Shown here one piece after another: positions 1 through 6,844 of a stretch of DNA of 12,889 bases (its first letter is position 1; the number at the start of each line of letters is the position of its first letter). The translations under genes and the position numbers were made by a program. This stretch comes from Thalassospiraceae bacterium (GTDB lineage Bacteria > Pseudomonadota > Alphaproteobacteria > Rhodospirillales > Magnetovibrionaceae): assembly GCA_030637205.1 (NCBI GenBank), contig DAOVVL010000023.1, positions 1 through 12,889 of the forward strand. Reading direction: 5' to 3'. The notes under the pieces are model-generated. The model searched no databases. It saw nothing but the letters and a program-made list of their open reading frames with translations, and was not told the origin of the DNA.

Positions 1-453
1 ACACGCCGCGATCACCAACTGGGCGATCCTAGTTTCCAGCATCTTCAATTCTTCAAGAACCGTTATGGTAATGACGACTGCGGTCGCGGTCATCGTCAGG
101 CCGACAAACGCAGCTTGTGGCAAGGTCAAGCCAAACCATAAGGCCACCCCAAGGGATACTGAAAACGGCACGATGGCCCCAACGATCGCTATGCCAAAGG
201 CGTGCTTAGCAGCATCGAAGAACTTGCCGGCGTCCGTTTTAACCCCGGCATGCAACATAATGAAGAAGATGCCCATTTCGGCTAGGATCGTGATGATCTC
301 GCTCGGGCTCACCCAACCCAATACGGCAGGCCCTAAAATCACCCCCATGGTCAACTCGCCCATGATGATGGGAATGCCGATCCAGCGCAGCATCATGGCT
401 GCGGTCCACGCAACGACCATCAATATCAGAAGATGAAGAAAAACAGGTTCCAC
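1..453 (-). CDS. CPA2-type cation:proton antiporter, N-terminal part (partial)
   Basis: The minus strand reads as 151 codons from GTG at 453-451 down to the left edge, with no stop, so the C-terminal part lies outside the window. The protein starts MEPVFLHLLILMVVAW and has about five hydrophobic segments (near residues 4-22, 28-48, 55-70, 86-106 and 112-131). It contains GELTMGVILGP and an EMGIFFIMLHAGVKTD stretch, a pattern typical of the first helices of CPA2 Na+(K+)/H+ exchangers (NapA/KefB-like, PF00999). These exchange cytoplasmic cations for protons across the inner membrane. The start is supported by AGGTGA six bases upstream of GTG. The plus-strand reading frame over the same bases is a shadow. 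Family assignment is by recognition; which cation is moved cannot be told. Confidence 0.85.
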   Translation of the reverse strand, partial: MEPVFLHLLILMVVAWTAAMMLRWIGIPIIMGELTMGVILGPAVLGWVSPSEIITILAEMGIFFIMLHAGVKTDAGKFFDAAKHAFGIAIVGAIVPFSVSLGVALWFGLTLPQAAFVGLTMTATAVVITITVLEELKMLETRIAQLVIAAC

Positions 454-566
454 GCGCGATCACCTATTAGTCGAGACTGTTATCGGGCTGGCAGCTTCTT
501 CAAATTGATACCATGCTTTACCGTTTGCACCAATTTACAACGTCAAACGCTTCGTCAAACTGGCGA

Positions 567-658
567 ACAAAAAACGGCCCCTCGGTTAAGAGAGGCCGCC
601 CCAAATTCATGCAAAACAGACATTCGCGCAGTCAGTTCGGAAAATCTCCTTTTGACCC
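567..658. repeat. Dispersed modular repeat, copy C (terminator plus tail modules)
   Basis: These 92 bases match 1498-1590 almost base for base: one A fewer in the A-tract and about three substitutions. The copy has the terminator module (569-599) and the tail module (to about 658). It lacks the leading module of copies A and B, but is followed at once by AAGCGGAC (660-667), half of the palindrome that opens that module. The rest of 454-824 holds the Shine-Dalgarno of the antiporter and the promoter of the dihaem cytochrome; I see no gene in it. Confidence 0.85.
569..598 (-). terminator. Intrinsic-terminator hairpin inside repeat copy C
   Basis: On the minus strand the stem pairs 594-598 with 575-579 and 590-592 with 581-583 (one C/A mismatch), around a six-base loop. 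Six T follow (complement of 569-574). No minus-strand gene ends just upstream of it: it lies between the divergent antiporter and cytochrome genes. It therefore either came along with the repeat or would stop transcripts entering the antiporter gene. Confidence 0.6.
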
Positions 659-757
659 AAAGCGGACATTCTGGCCATCCCGCCGGTCGCCGAGTTTACG
701 CCGGTTGTGATCTTCGGCCATACCGGGATTGTTCTCTTCAAGCCACTGAAGAAGTAC

Positions 758-786
758 CTGCAAAACCCGTCATTACCATTTATAAT
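758..786 (+). promoter_or_regulatory. Candidate sigma70-type promoter of the dihaem cytochrome
   Basis: A perfect TATAAT lies at 781-786, 17 bases after CTGCAA (758-763), a weak -35 box. Predicted start of transcription is near 793, leaving a leader of about 32 bases that ends in AGGAG before the ATG at 825. Prediction by eye only. Confidence 0.5.
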
Positions 787-824
787 TTCCCCTTCTGCAA
801 ATCGCTGATGATAGGAGTGTCCCC

Positions 825-1322
825 ATGCGTATCCTGAACATTGCCGCCATATTAGTGATCGTAACCGCCACCGGGGTCCGAGCCGAGACCTTCCCAGTGA
901 TCACGGACCAGACCGTGCTGAGCGAATGCGGCGATTGCCACATGGCCTTCCCGCCGGAAACCCTGCCCAAGGCCTTGTGGCAAAAGATCATCCGCAACTT
1001 GTCCGACCACTTTGGCGAAGACGCCAGCATCGACGACGCCACGGTCGCAGTGATTTTAGACTATCACGTCAAGAACGCGTCCGACGTCAGTCAAACGCGC
1101 GCCGCCAAAGTCAAATGGCGGACCACCCGCCCCGTCACCCGCATCCTCGACGCGCCGCGCTTTATCGACAAGCACCGAGGCTGTGATGCCGCCTTTAAGA
1201 ACCCGCAGGTCAAAAGCCCGAGCAACTGCCTGGCTTGCCATCCGGATATGCAAAGAACCGGCAGCACCAAAGAGAACCTGTCGTTCCTGCCCGCCAGCGT
1301 GCGCCGCCAATGCGGTGACTGA
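825..1322 (+). CDS. Periplasmic dihaem cytochrome c (DHC family)
   Basis: A 165-residue protein with a Sec signal peptide (about residues 1-20, cleavage after GVRA). It has two c-type haem sites, CGDCH (35-39) and CLACH (135-139). Haem 1 is followed by MAFPPETLP, and NLSDHFGEDAS (58-68) follows further on; both are hallmarks of the small dihaem cytochromes related to Rhodobacter sphaeroides DHC (PF09626). H62 and H117 are candidate sixth ligands. Such proteins pass electrons in the periplasm, often to the haem protein SHP or from a membrane cytochrome b; neither partner is in view. The start is supported by AGGAG upstream. The gene stands alone, with its own promoter and terminator. Confidence in the family is good; the electron partners are unknown. 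Confidence 0.9.
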   Translation: MRILNIAAILVIVTATGVRAETFPVITDQTVLSECGDCHMAFPPETLPKALWQKIIRNLSDHFGEDASIDDATVAVILDYHVKNASDVSQTRAAKVKWRTTRPVTRILDAPRFIDKHRGCDAAFKNPQVKSPSNCLACHPDMQRTGSTKENLSFLPASVRRQCGD

Positions 1323-1366
1323 AACGGCTGAAACTCATAAATTGAGCCGTTCCGTCCGGTTAAGAA

Positions 1367-1404
1367 AGGCCCTTCTGACTGATCTCAGGGGGGCCTCTTT
1401 CTTT
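1367..1404 (+). terminator. Intrinsic terminator after the dihaem cytochrome
   Basis: A continuous 12-bp stem (1367-1378 with 1385-1396, including two G-U pairs) encloses a six-base loop and is followed by CTTTCTTT. It lies 45 bases after the stop codon of the cytochrome gene. Confidence 0.8.
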
Positions 1405-1590
1405 GTCCGCTTCTGGCTATAAGCGGACGTTTAAAGACCACGCTAAATAGCCTCTATCAAGTTGATCACACATATCTGGTTATAGTTACCTGCCCACACA
1501 AAAAAACGGCCCCTCAGTTAAGAGAGGCCGCCCCAAATTCATGCAAAACAGACATTCGCGCAGTCAGTTCGGAATGTCTCCTTTTGACCC
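1404..1590. repeat. Dispersed modular repeat, copy A (complete form)
   Basis: This is the longest copy. Module 1 (1404 to about 1497) opens with a perfect 8-bp palindrome, GTCCGCTT (1405-1412) and AAGCGGAC (1421-1428), and is shared with copy B. Module 2 (1498-1531) is the terminator hairpin found in all three copies. Module 3 (1532-1590) is shared with copy C. Bases 1591-1679, up to the stop codon of the minus-strand gene, match nothing else in the window and show no gene. Confidence 0.9.
1500..1530 (-). terminator. Intrinsic terminator inside repeat copy A
   Basis: The minus-strand stem pairs 1526-1530 with 1507-1511 and 1522-1524 with 1513-1515 around a six-base loop, followed by seven T (complement of 1500-1506). 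It lies about 150 bases downstream of the stop of the small Cys-rich gene and can serve as its terminator. Confidence 0.75.
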
Positions 1591-1679
1591 TTAGCAGGCG
1601 CTGCGATTTCAGAGCTTCATCAGCAGGACGGAGCCGCCTTAGTAGGTATCGAAACCCAACGCATTCTACTTCGTCAATA

Positions 1680-1973
1680 TTATATGGTGCTTTGGTCTAG
1701 CCAGCGCATTAGGCGGGTAGAGGCGAGGTAGCAATCGTTGGCGATGTGGGCTGCTTTTTGTCTTTGCGTTTCACAGGTGTGCAATAACTTTGCGTTCAGG
1801 CAATTCGCGCACTTATCCACCTCCGGTGGCTTACCATCTTGGCAGAGTTCCAAACACCGTCCGGTGTTAGACATTAAGCTGTGCCAGTCTTGGACGGCCT
1901 CGGACGCTCTGCCATCTTCAATGTGGGTTAATAACTTCTGCAAAATATTTATCTGAGCCTTAACCCTTACCAT
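1680..1973 (-). CDS. Small Cys-rich protein of unknown function
   Basis: A 97-residue reading frame from ATG at 1973, preceded by GGGGGA four bases upstream; a TTG at 2021 would add 16 residues. No family recognised. The protein looks largely helical and soluble, with no signal peptide or membrane segment. It has six Cys (40, 44, 55, 58, 67, 81), of which CLELC and CANC flank the short loop QDGKPPEVDK, a spacing that could bind zinc or a small cluster. There is no CxxCH haem site. It is transcribed away from the HD-GYP block and shares with it an upstream region holding two C/G dyads. A plus-strand frame covers part of it, but the intact Cys pattern and the Shine-Dalgarno favour the minus strand. 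It may still be spurious. Confidence 0.5.
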   Translation of the reverse strand: MVRVKAQINILQKLLTHIEDGRASEAVQDWHSLMSNTGRCLELCQDGKPPEVDKCANCLNAKLLHTCETQRQKAAHIANDCYLASTRLMRWLDQSTI

Positions 1974-2029
1974 GCTTCCCCCATTAGTGTTCCCAAATCG
2001 GCTTTTTATGGGGAAGATCAACGACCTAT

Positions 2030-2085
2030 CCCCACCTAGGGGTTTTTACAACTATGAGACTTTCTGTGTATCCCCCATTTGGGGG
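2030..2085. promoter_or_regulatory. Two C-run/G-run dyads between divergent genes
   Basis: CCCCACCTAGGGG (2030-2042) and CCCCCATTTGGGGG (2072-2085) lie between the minus-strand Cys-rich gene and the plus-strand small membrane protein. Their centres are about 42 bases apart, four turns of the helix, so both would face the same side. The second is followed by TAT, giving GGGGGTAT, loosely like NarL/FixJ-type half sites. They are candidate operators; no matching regulator can be proven. Confidence 0.4.
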
Positions 2086-2163
2086 TATGCCCGGATATGC
2101 ACGTAAATATAGTTTTAATATATAGACGGAACAGGGCTTAAAAGGGGCTCAAGGGGGATCCAC

Positions 2164-2274
2164 ATGAATGACATTGTTAAACACACGCTTAAGCTGGCTG
2201 GATACGCCTTCATCATCGTGGGCGTATTTCTGGTTAACTTCAGAGATCAGGTGATCCATTTTTTCGGTATGTAA
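2164..2274 (+). CDS. 36-residue single-pass membrane protein
   Basis: A short frame from ATG at 2164 to TAA at 2274, with a strong Shine-Dalgarno (AAGGGGGAT) seven bases upstream. The product starts MNDIVKHTLKLAGYAF and has one hydrophobic segment (about residues 11-24) with a basic N-terminal part (two Lys and one His), then RDQVIHFFGM. No family recognised. It precedes the HD-GYP gene by 102 bases on the same strand, so the two may share a transcript. The Shine-Dalgarno and the membrane-like composition are the only evidence that it is real. Confidence 0.5.
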   Translation: MNDIVKHTLKLAGYAFIIVGVFLVNFRDQVIHFFGM

Positions 2275-2300
2275 CCCACTCGAAGGAATGAATTTATAGA

Positions 2301-2315
2301 TTGCATTAAATGCAA
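2301..2315. promoter_or_regulatory. Perfect 15-base inverted repeat before the HD-GYP gene
   Basis: TTGCATT (2301-2307) and AATGCAA (2309-2315) form a perfect 7-bp inverted repeat around one A. It lies 62 bases upstream of the proposed GTG start of the HD-GYP gene, where an operator would be expected. The binding protein is unknown. Confidence 0.35.
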
Positions 2316-2376
2316 CACATGCAAACCAATCGATCCACAACGGAGATTGGGTAAAAAAGGCAATGGGGAGCAATCG

Positions 2377-3495
2377 GTGAACCACGTACTGCAGCAAGCG
2401 GACACGCAGGCAGGCACCATGCCTGCGCGTAAACGTGTGTTTATGGTGGATGCCAATCCGAACCGGGCCTCTAAACTGAATGTTGTTTTGAATAAACTCT
2501 ATAGCGTCCACACCTTTTCCGATGGTGGCGCGGCGTTGGAGGCCATGGAAAAAGAACCGCCACATTTGGTTCTCATAGACGAGACCACCCTGTCCACGCG
2601 CGGGCAAGGCATTTACAAAACCAAGGTTCGCGACCGGTTTCATAAGTTTATTCCGTTCATAATCTTGTCCAATAACATGGAAGGCCCACTGGTGGTCAAG
2701 GATAGAGATGGAGCGCCGGACCACTACCTGAAGCGACCAATCAACGCCAACGGCCTGCTTGAGCAGATTTCATCTTCGCTGAGCTATTCTGTTGAGCGAT
2801 CATGGGCCAAGTTGCCCAAGCGGGCACAACAAACTCTCAAAAGCACGATACAGGACTTCAATAAGATTGCAGATGCCATCGCATCCGGACAGCCGCTGGA
2901 CGTTAAAGCCACTCACAATAGCTGCCGCCCCTTGGTTGAATGTGTTCAATCCGATGAATACAAGATCGTGCTGGATGGTGTGCGTAACCATCACAATTAC
3001 ACCTATGTGCATTCGCTCCGGGTGGCAACGTATCTTACCGTGTTTGGGAATGCTGTTGGCATGAAAGAAAATCAAATGCAGATATTGTCCGCTGGCGGCC
3101 TTTTACATGACGTGGGCAAGATGGCCACGCCACAAGATATCCTCAATAAACCGGACAAACTAACCGAGGAGGAATGGATAATCATGAAAGGCCATGTTGA
3201 TCATTCCAAGGACATTCTCGGCACCATGCCAGATGTAAATGAGAGCATCCGCGTCATAGCCGAGCAGCATCATGAAAAAATTGACGGTACGGGTTACCCA
3301 TTAGGTCTCAAAGGTAATCAACTTAACGAGCTTGCTCGCATGGCAGCCATTGTTGATATATTTGTTGCTCTAACAGATGAGCGTTCTTACAAACCGGCCT
3401 TTTCTGAGGATAAGGCGTTCTCCATCATGGAGACCATGGGGACGGAGCTGGATCAGTACTTGGTTAAATCCTTCCGTGAGATGGTTGCCAACTAA
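2377..3495 (+). CDS. Response regulator with HD-GYP domain (probable c-di-GMP phosphodiesterase)
   Basis: A 372-residue cytoplasmic protein. Residues about 20-135 form a receiver domain with a probable phospho-acceptor Asp68 (LVLIDETT), S98 and K119 in YLKRP. Residues about 200-372 form an HD-GYP domain: H212, GLLHDVGK (241-248), H273, HHEKIDGTGYP (298-308) and D327. HD-GYP enzymes hydrolyse cyclic di-GMP to pGpG or GMP, here presumably under control of a partner kinase that is not in the window. I place the start at GTG 2377 because GGGGAG lies six bases before it. An upstream TTG (2347) has a Shine-Dalgarno too close to use, and ATG 2419 (before PARKRVFMVD) is possible. All metal-binding positions look intact, so activity is expected. 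Confidence 0.9.
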   Translation: MNHVLQQADTQAGTMPARKRVFMVDANPNRASKLNVVLNKLYSVHTFSDGGAALEAMEKEPPHLVLIDETTLSTRGQGIYKTKVRDRFHKFIPFIILSNNMEGPLVVKDRDGAPDHYLKRPINANGLLEQISSSLSYSVERSWAKLPKRAQQTLKSTIQDFNKIADAIASGQPLDVKATHNSCRPLVECVQSDEYKIVLDGVRNHHNYTYVHSLRVATYLTVFGNAVGMKENQMQILSAGGLLHDVGKMATPQDILNKPDKLTEEEWIIMKGHVDHSKDILGTMPDVNESIRVIAEQHHEKIDGTGYPLGLKGNQLNELARMAAIVDIFVALTDERSYKPAFSEDKAFSIMETMGTELDQYLVKSFREMVAN

Positions 3496-3558
3496 TTCTG
3501 TGAGCATCCAATACCCTCTAGCAGCAACATATGACGGTAAGCTAAAAGCATTTTCATA

Positions 3559-3687
3559 TGTCCGCTTGTGGCTATAAGCGGACGTTTAAAGACCACGCTA
3601 AATAGCCTCTATCAAGTTGATCACACCTATCTGGTTTATACTTACCTGCCCACACAAAAAAACGGCCCCCCGGTTAAGAGAGGCCGC
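3559..3687. repeat. Dispersed modular repeat, copy B (palindrome plus terminator modules)
   Basis: These 129 bases match 1404-1531 with one indel and only a few substitutions. They include the palindrome GTCCGCTT (3560-3567) and AAGCGGAC (3576-3583), the shared middle stretch and the terminator hairpin. The tail module of copies A and C is missing; unrelated sequence starts at 3688. It lies between the convergent HD-GYP and aldolase genes. Confidence 0.9.
3656..3686 (-). terminator. Intrinsic terminator of the prk-tkt-fba operon, inside repeat copy B
   Basis: The minus-strand stem pairs 3682-3686 with 3663-3667, extended by 3678-3680 with 3669-3671 (one mismatch there and one between). Seven T follow (complement of 3656-3662). 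It lies 32 bases past the aldolase stop codon. The inner stem is weaker than in copies A and C. Confidence 0.75.
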
Positions 3688-3717
3688 TTTTAGTAGCTGG
3701 CAGGAAGCTGGGTCTAA

Positions 3718-4782
3718 TTAATTAACTTTCGCATCCAGCTCGCCGGCGGCGTACTTCGCGAACATGACTTCGAGTGAGCTCACCTTGATGTCCGGTGCAT
3801 GTCCCGCAGAACCAAACGCTTCGTAGCGGTTCTTGCAGATGTCGGTCATGCCCTTGGTCGCTTCGGCAAGGAACTTGCGCGGATCGAAGTTTGCCGGGTT
3901 GTCGTGCAGATGACGGCGAACCGATCCGGTGGACGCCATGCGCAGGTCGGTATCAATGTTGACCTTGCGCACGCCCGATTTAATGCCTTCGACGGTTTCT
4001 TCGGTGGGCACGCCATAGGTCTGTGCCATGTCGCCGCCGTAATCATTGATGATCTTCAACCAGTCCTGCGGGACCGAGCTGGAACCGTGCATCACCAAAT
4101 GCACCGACGGGATGCGGGCATTGATTTCTTTCACCCGGTCAATGCGCAGAACTTTTCCGGTGGGTTCTTTGGTGAATTTGTACGCACCGTGCGACGTGCC
4201 GATGGCGATGGCCAGCGCATCGACGTTGGTCTTCTTCACGAAATCTGCGGCTTCGTCGGGGTCGGTCAGCATCTGGTCCATTTCCAGCTTGCCTTCGGCG
4301 CCCTGTCCGTCTTCTTCACCCGCTTCGCCGGTTTCAAGCGAACCCAAACAACCCAGTTCGCCTTCAACCGAAACGCCGCACGCATGCGCCATGTCAACAA
4401 CCTGTCGCGTAGTGGCAACGTTGTATTCATAAGATGACGGCGTTTTGCCATCTGATTCCAACGAGCCGTCCATCATCACCGAGCTAAAGCCCGACTGGAT
4501 GGAACGCTGGCAAACATCTGGGCTTGCACCGTGATCCTGGTGCATGCAAATCGGAATATGCGGATAGGCTTCCACGGCGGCCAAAATCAGGTGACGCAGA
4601 AAAACTTCACCCGCGTAACCGCGCGCCCCGGCGGAACCCTGCAAAATCACCGGGCTGTCCACGGCGTCGGCCGCGATCATGATGGCTTTGACCTGTTCCA
4701 TGTTGTTGACGTTGAACGCAGGCAGACCGTAATTGTTTTCTGCTGCGTGATCGAGAAGCTGACGCAATGATACGAGAGCCAT
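3718..4782 (-). CDS. cbbA: Fructose-1,6-bisphosphate aldolase, class II, Calvin-cycle subtype
   Basis: 354 residues, the usual length of the CbbA-type class II aldolase. It condenses dihydroxyacetone phosphate with glyceraldehyde 3-phosphate (and erythrose 4-phosphate in the Calvin cycle) in the cytoplasm, using Zn2+. Visible landmarks: HQDHG (81-85) with catalytic D83 and zinc ligand H84; EGELGCLGSLE (140-150); GTSHGAYK with H198; LVMHGSSSVP with H232; and RKVNIDTDLR for phosphate binding. The start is ATG 4782 with GGGAGGA seven bases upstream. It is the last gene of a prk-tkt-fba operon, 46 bases after tkt, and ends before repeat copy B. Confidence 0.96.
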   Translation of the reverse strand: MALVSLRQLLDHAAENNYGLPAFNVNNMEQVKAIMIAADAVDSPVILQGSAGARGYAGEVFLRHLILAAVEAYPHIPICMHQDHGASPDVCQRSIQSGFSSVMMDGSLESDGKTPSSYEYNVATTRQVVDMAHACGVSVEGELGCLGSLETGEAGEEDGQGAEGKLEMDQMLTDPDEAADFVKKTNVDALAIAIGTSHGAYKFTKEPTGKVLRIDRVKEINARIPSVHLVMHGSSSVPQDWLKIINDYGGDMAQTYGVPTEETVEGIKSGVRKVNIDTDLRMASTGSVRRHLHDNPANFDPRKFLAEATKGMTDICKNRYEAFGSAGHAPDIKVSSLEVMFAKYAAGELDAKVN

Positions 4783-4799
4783 GTGTTTTCCTCCCTCAG

Positions 4800-4816
4800 G
4801 GCTTATTGATTAAGCC
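4800..4816 (-). other. Intercistronic hairpin between tkt and fba
   Basis: GGCTTA and TAAGCC form a perfect 6-bp stem around five bases, four bases upstream of the aldolase Shine-Dalgarno and without a T-tract. It is more likely an mRNA processing or stability element than a terminator. Confidence 0.35.
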
Positions 4817-4828
4817 GGTTGTGTCTGA

Positions 4829-6802
4829 TTATAGCCGTGCTTTTGCTTGGGCAACCACGTTTTCTGCTGTGATCCCGAAATGCTTGTAAAGGTCCGTCGC
4901 CGGGGCCGAAGCACCGAACGAATTCATGCCGACAAATCCGCCTTTAATCCCAATGTATTTGTCCCAGCCAAAGCGCATCGCGGCTTCAATGCCGACCCGG
5001 ATCGAGCCTTCGCCCATGACCGATTTCTGATAAGCATCGTCTTGTTGGTCGAACAATTCCCAGCACGGCATGGAAACCACCGCGGTGGGAATGCCGTCTG
5101 CCTGCAACATATCGCGAGCTTGCGCGGCAATTTCAACCTCCGATCCGGTGGCCAACAAGGTGACCTTGCGGTCCCCGCCTTCAGCGTCGTGCAAAACGTA
5201 GGCGCCTTTGGCCGAAAGATTTTCAGCCGTGTGCGTGGTGCGTTGCGGGGCCAGACCCTGGCGCGTCAAAATCATGCCGGTCGGCGTGGTTTCAGATTGC
5301 AACGCAACTTCCCAACATTCGGCCGTTTCAACCACGTCACACGGACGCATGGTGTTGAAGTTGGGCATGGCGCGCAGCATCGCCAGTGTTTCCACCGGTT
5401 GGTGTGTGGGGCCATCTTCGCCCAGCCCGATGGAATCGTGGGTCAGAACATAAACCACGCGCTTGCCCATCAATGCCGATAAACGAATGCCGCCCATCAT
5501 GTAATTGGCGAACACCGCAAAGGTGCCGGAGTAAGGAATAAATCCGCCATGAAGAACCAACCCGTTCATCACCGCACTCATGGCATGTTCGCGCACACCA
5601 TAGTGAATGTAACGCCCCGTGAAATCGGTGTTGAGGATCGACGCGGTGGACGGGGTTTTGGTGTTGACCGAGCCTGTCAAATCAGCCGAGCCGCCAATCA
5701 TTTCAGGAATAGCCGCGGTCAGCACTTCGAGAACCTTGCCCGATGCCTGACGGGTCGCGAGCTTGGGTGCTTCTTCGGCCATTTTCTTTTTGAAATCCGC
5801 AAGTGCGCCCTGCCAGTCTGCGGGCAGTGTGCCGTCCATGGTGCGGGTGAACTCAGCTTTATCAGATGACGCGTTCAGGCGCCCTTCCCATACTTCGCGG
5901 GCGGCGGAATTTTTGGCCATGGCCGAACGCCATGCCTCAAGCACGTTTTCCGGCACCACGAACGCATCATGATGCCAGCCGAGGCCTTCGCGCATGCCCT
6001 TGATTTCGTCCACGCCCAACGGTGCGCCGTGGGTGTCGTGGGTGCCGGCCTTGGTCGGCGCGCCATAACCGATGGTGGTTTTACACGCGATCAGCGATGG
6101 CTTGTCCGATGCCTTGGCTTTTTTGATGGCGGCTTCGATAGCGGCGGGATCGTGACCGTCGATCGTTTGTGTATCCCAGTTGGACGCTTCAAAGCGCGCG
6201 CACTGGTCATCGCCCAGCGTCAGGTTGGTATTGCCATCAATACAAATTTCGTTGTCATCCCACATCACGATCAGCTTGCTCAGCTTCAAATGGCCGGCCA
6301 TGGAAATGGCCTCCTGGGAAATGCCTTCCATCAGGCAGCCATCACCGGCAATGGTGTAGGTGTGGTGATCGACAAGGTCGTCGCCGTAACGCGCGTTCAT
6401 CATCTTTTCAGCCATCGCCATGCCGACCGCGGTGGTGATGCCCTGGCCCAGCGGGCCGGTGGTGGTTTCCACGCCGTCAACGTGGCCATATTCGGGGTGG
6501 CCTGCGGTTTTGGAACCCATCTGGCGAAAGTTCTTGATGTCATCAATAGACACATCGTCAACGCCTGAGAGATACAGCAGCGAATACATCAGCATCGAGC
6601 CATGACCGGCAGACAGAACAAAGCGATCACGATCGGCCCATTGGGTGGCCTTGGGATCGAACTTCATGAACTTGGTGTAAAGCACCGTGGCAACATCGGC
6701 CATGCCCATCGGCATGCCGGGGTGGCCGGAACTGGCCGCCTGAACCGCATCTACGGAAAGAAAGCGGATGGCGTTTGCCATTTCGTTATGTGTTGCAGTC
6801 AT
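4829..6802 (-). CDS. tkt: Transketolase
   Basis: 657 residues, full length. Transketolase moves two-carbon ketol units between sugar phosphates with thiamine diphosphate (ThDP); in the Calvin cycle it makes xylulose 5-phosphate and ribose 5-phosphate, the precursors of PRK substrate. Visible landmarks: SGHPGMPMG with H27; TTGPLGQG (113-120); the ThDP/Mg site from GDG (153-155) to DDN (182-184); the catalytic Glu in YGVREHAMSAVMNG (E405); and THDSIGLGEDGPTHQPVE. The start is ATG 6802 with GGGAGAAG upstream. It follows prk by 42 bases and precedes fba by 46, so the three form one operon. It also serves the pentose phosphate pathway. Confidence 0.97.
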   Translation of the reverse strand: MTATHNEMANAIRFLSVDAVQAASSGHPGMPMGMADVATVLYTKFMKFDPKATQWADRDRFVLSAGHGSMLMYSLLYLSGVDDVSIDDIKNFRQMGSKTAGHPEYGHVDGVETTTGPLGQGITTAVGMAMAEKMMNARYGDDLVDHHTYTIAGDGCLMEGISQEAISMAGHLKLSKLIVMWDDNEICIDGNTNLTLGDDQCARFEASNWDTQTIDGHDPAAIEAAIKKAKASDKPSLIACKTTIGYGAPTKAGTHDTHGAPLGVDEIKGMREGLGWHHDAFVVPENVLEAWRSAMAKNSAAREVWEGRLNASSDKAEFTRTMDGTLPADWQGALADFKKKMAEEAPKLATRQASGKVLEVLTAAIPEMIGGSADLTGSVNTKTPSTASILNTDFTGRYIHYGVREHAMSAVMNGLVLHGGFIPYSGTFAVFANYMMGGIRLSALMGKRVVYVLTHDSIGLGEDGPTHQPVETLAMLRAMPNFNTMRPCDVVETAECWEVALQSETTPTGMILTRQGLAPQRTTHTAENLSAKGAYVLHDAEGGDRKVTLLATGSEVEIAAQARDMLQADGIPTAVVSMPCWELFDQQDDAYQKSVMGEGSIRVGIEAAMRFGWDKYIGIKGGFVGMNSFGASAPATDLYKHFGITAENVVAQAKARL

Positions 6803-6844
6803 AAATCTTCTCCCTGGGTTTTCAAAAATTGAAAAATTTACAAA

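Noticed and set aside
65..436. Plus-strand reading frame of 123 codons
   Set aside because: It is the complement of the antiporter gene; the minus-strand frame gives a clear membrane transporter with Shine-Dalgarno.
433..837. Plus-strand reading frame of 134 codons
   Set aside because: It runs over repeat copy C and the cytochrome promoter, has no Shine-Dalgarno and resembles no protein.
2149..2724. Minus-strand frame of 191 codons over the HD-GYP start
   Set aside because: It overlaps the receiver-coding region and the small membrane gene, and its composition looks like a shadow frame.
567..3687. CRISPR array
   Set aside because: The repeats are long, few, modular and separated by genes, with no regular spacers.
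3799..4437. Plus-strand frame of 212 codons inside the aldolase region
   Set aside because: Shadow of the aldolase gene, whose catalytic motifs are all on the minus strand.
4847..5482. Plus-strand frame of 211 codons inside the transketolase region
   Set aside because: Complement of a fully conserved transketolase; typical long shadow frame of G+C-rich DNA.
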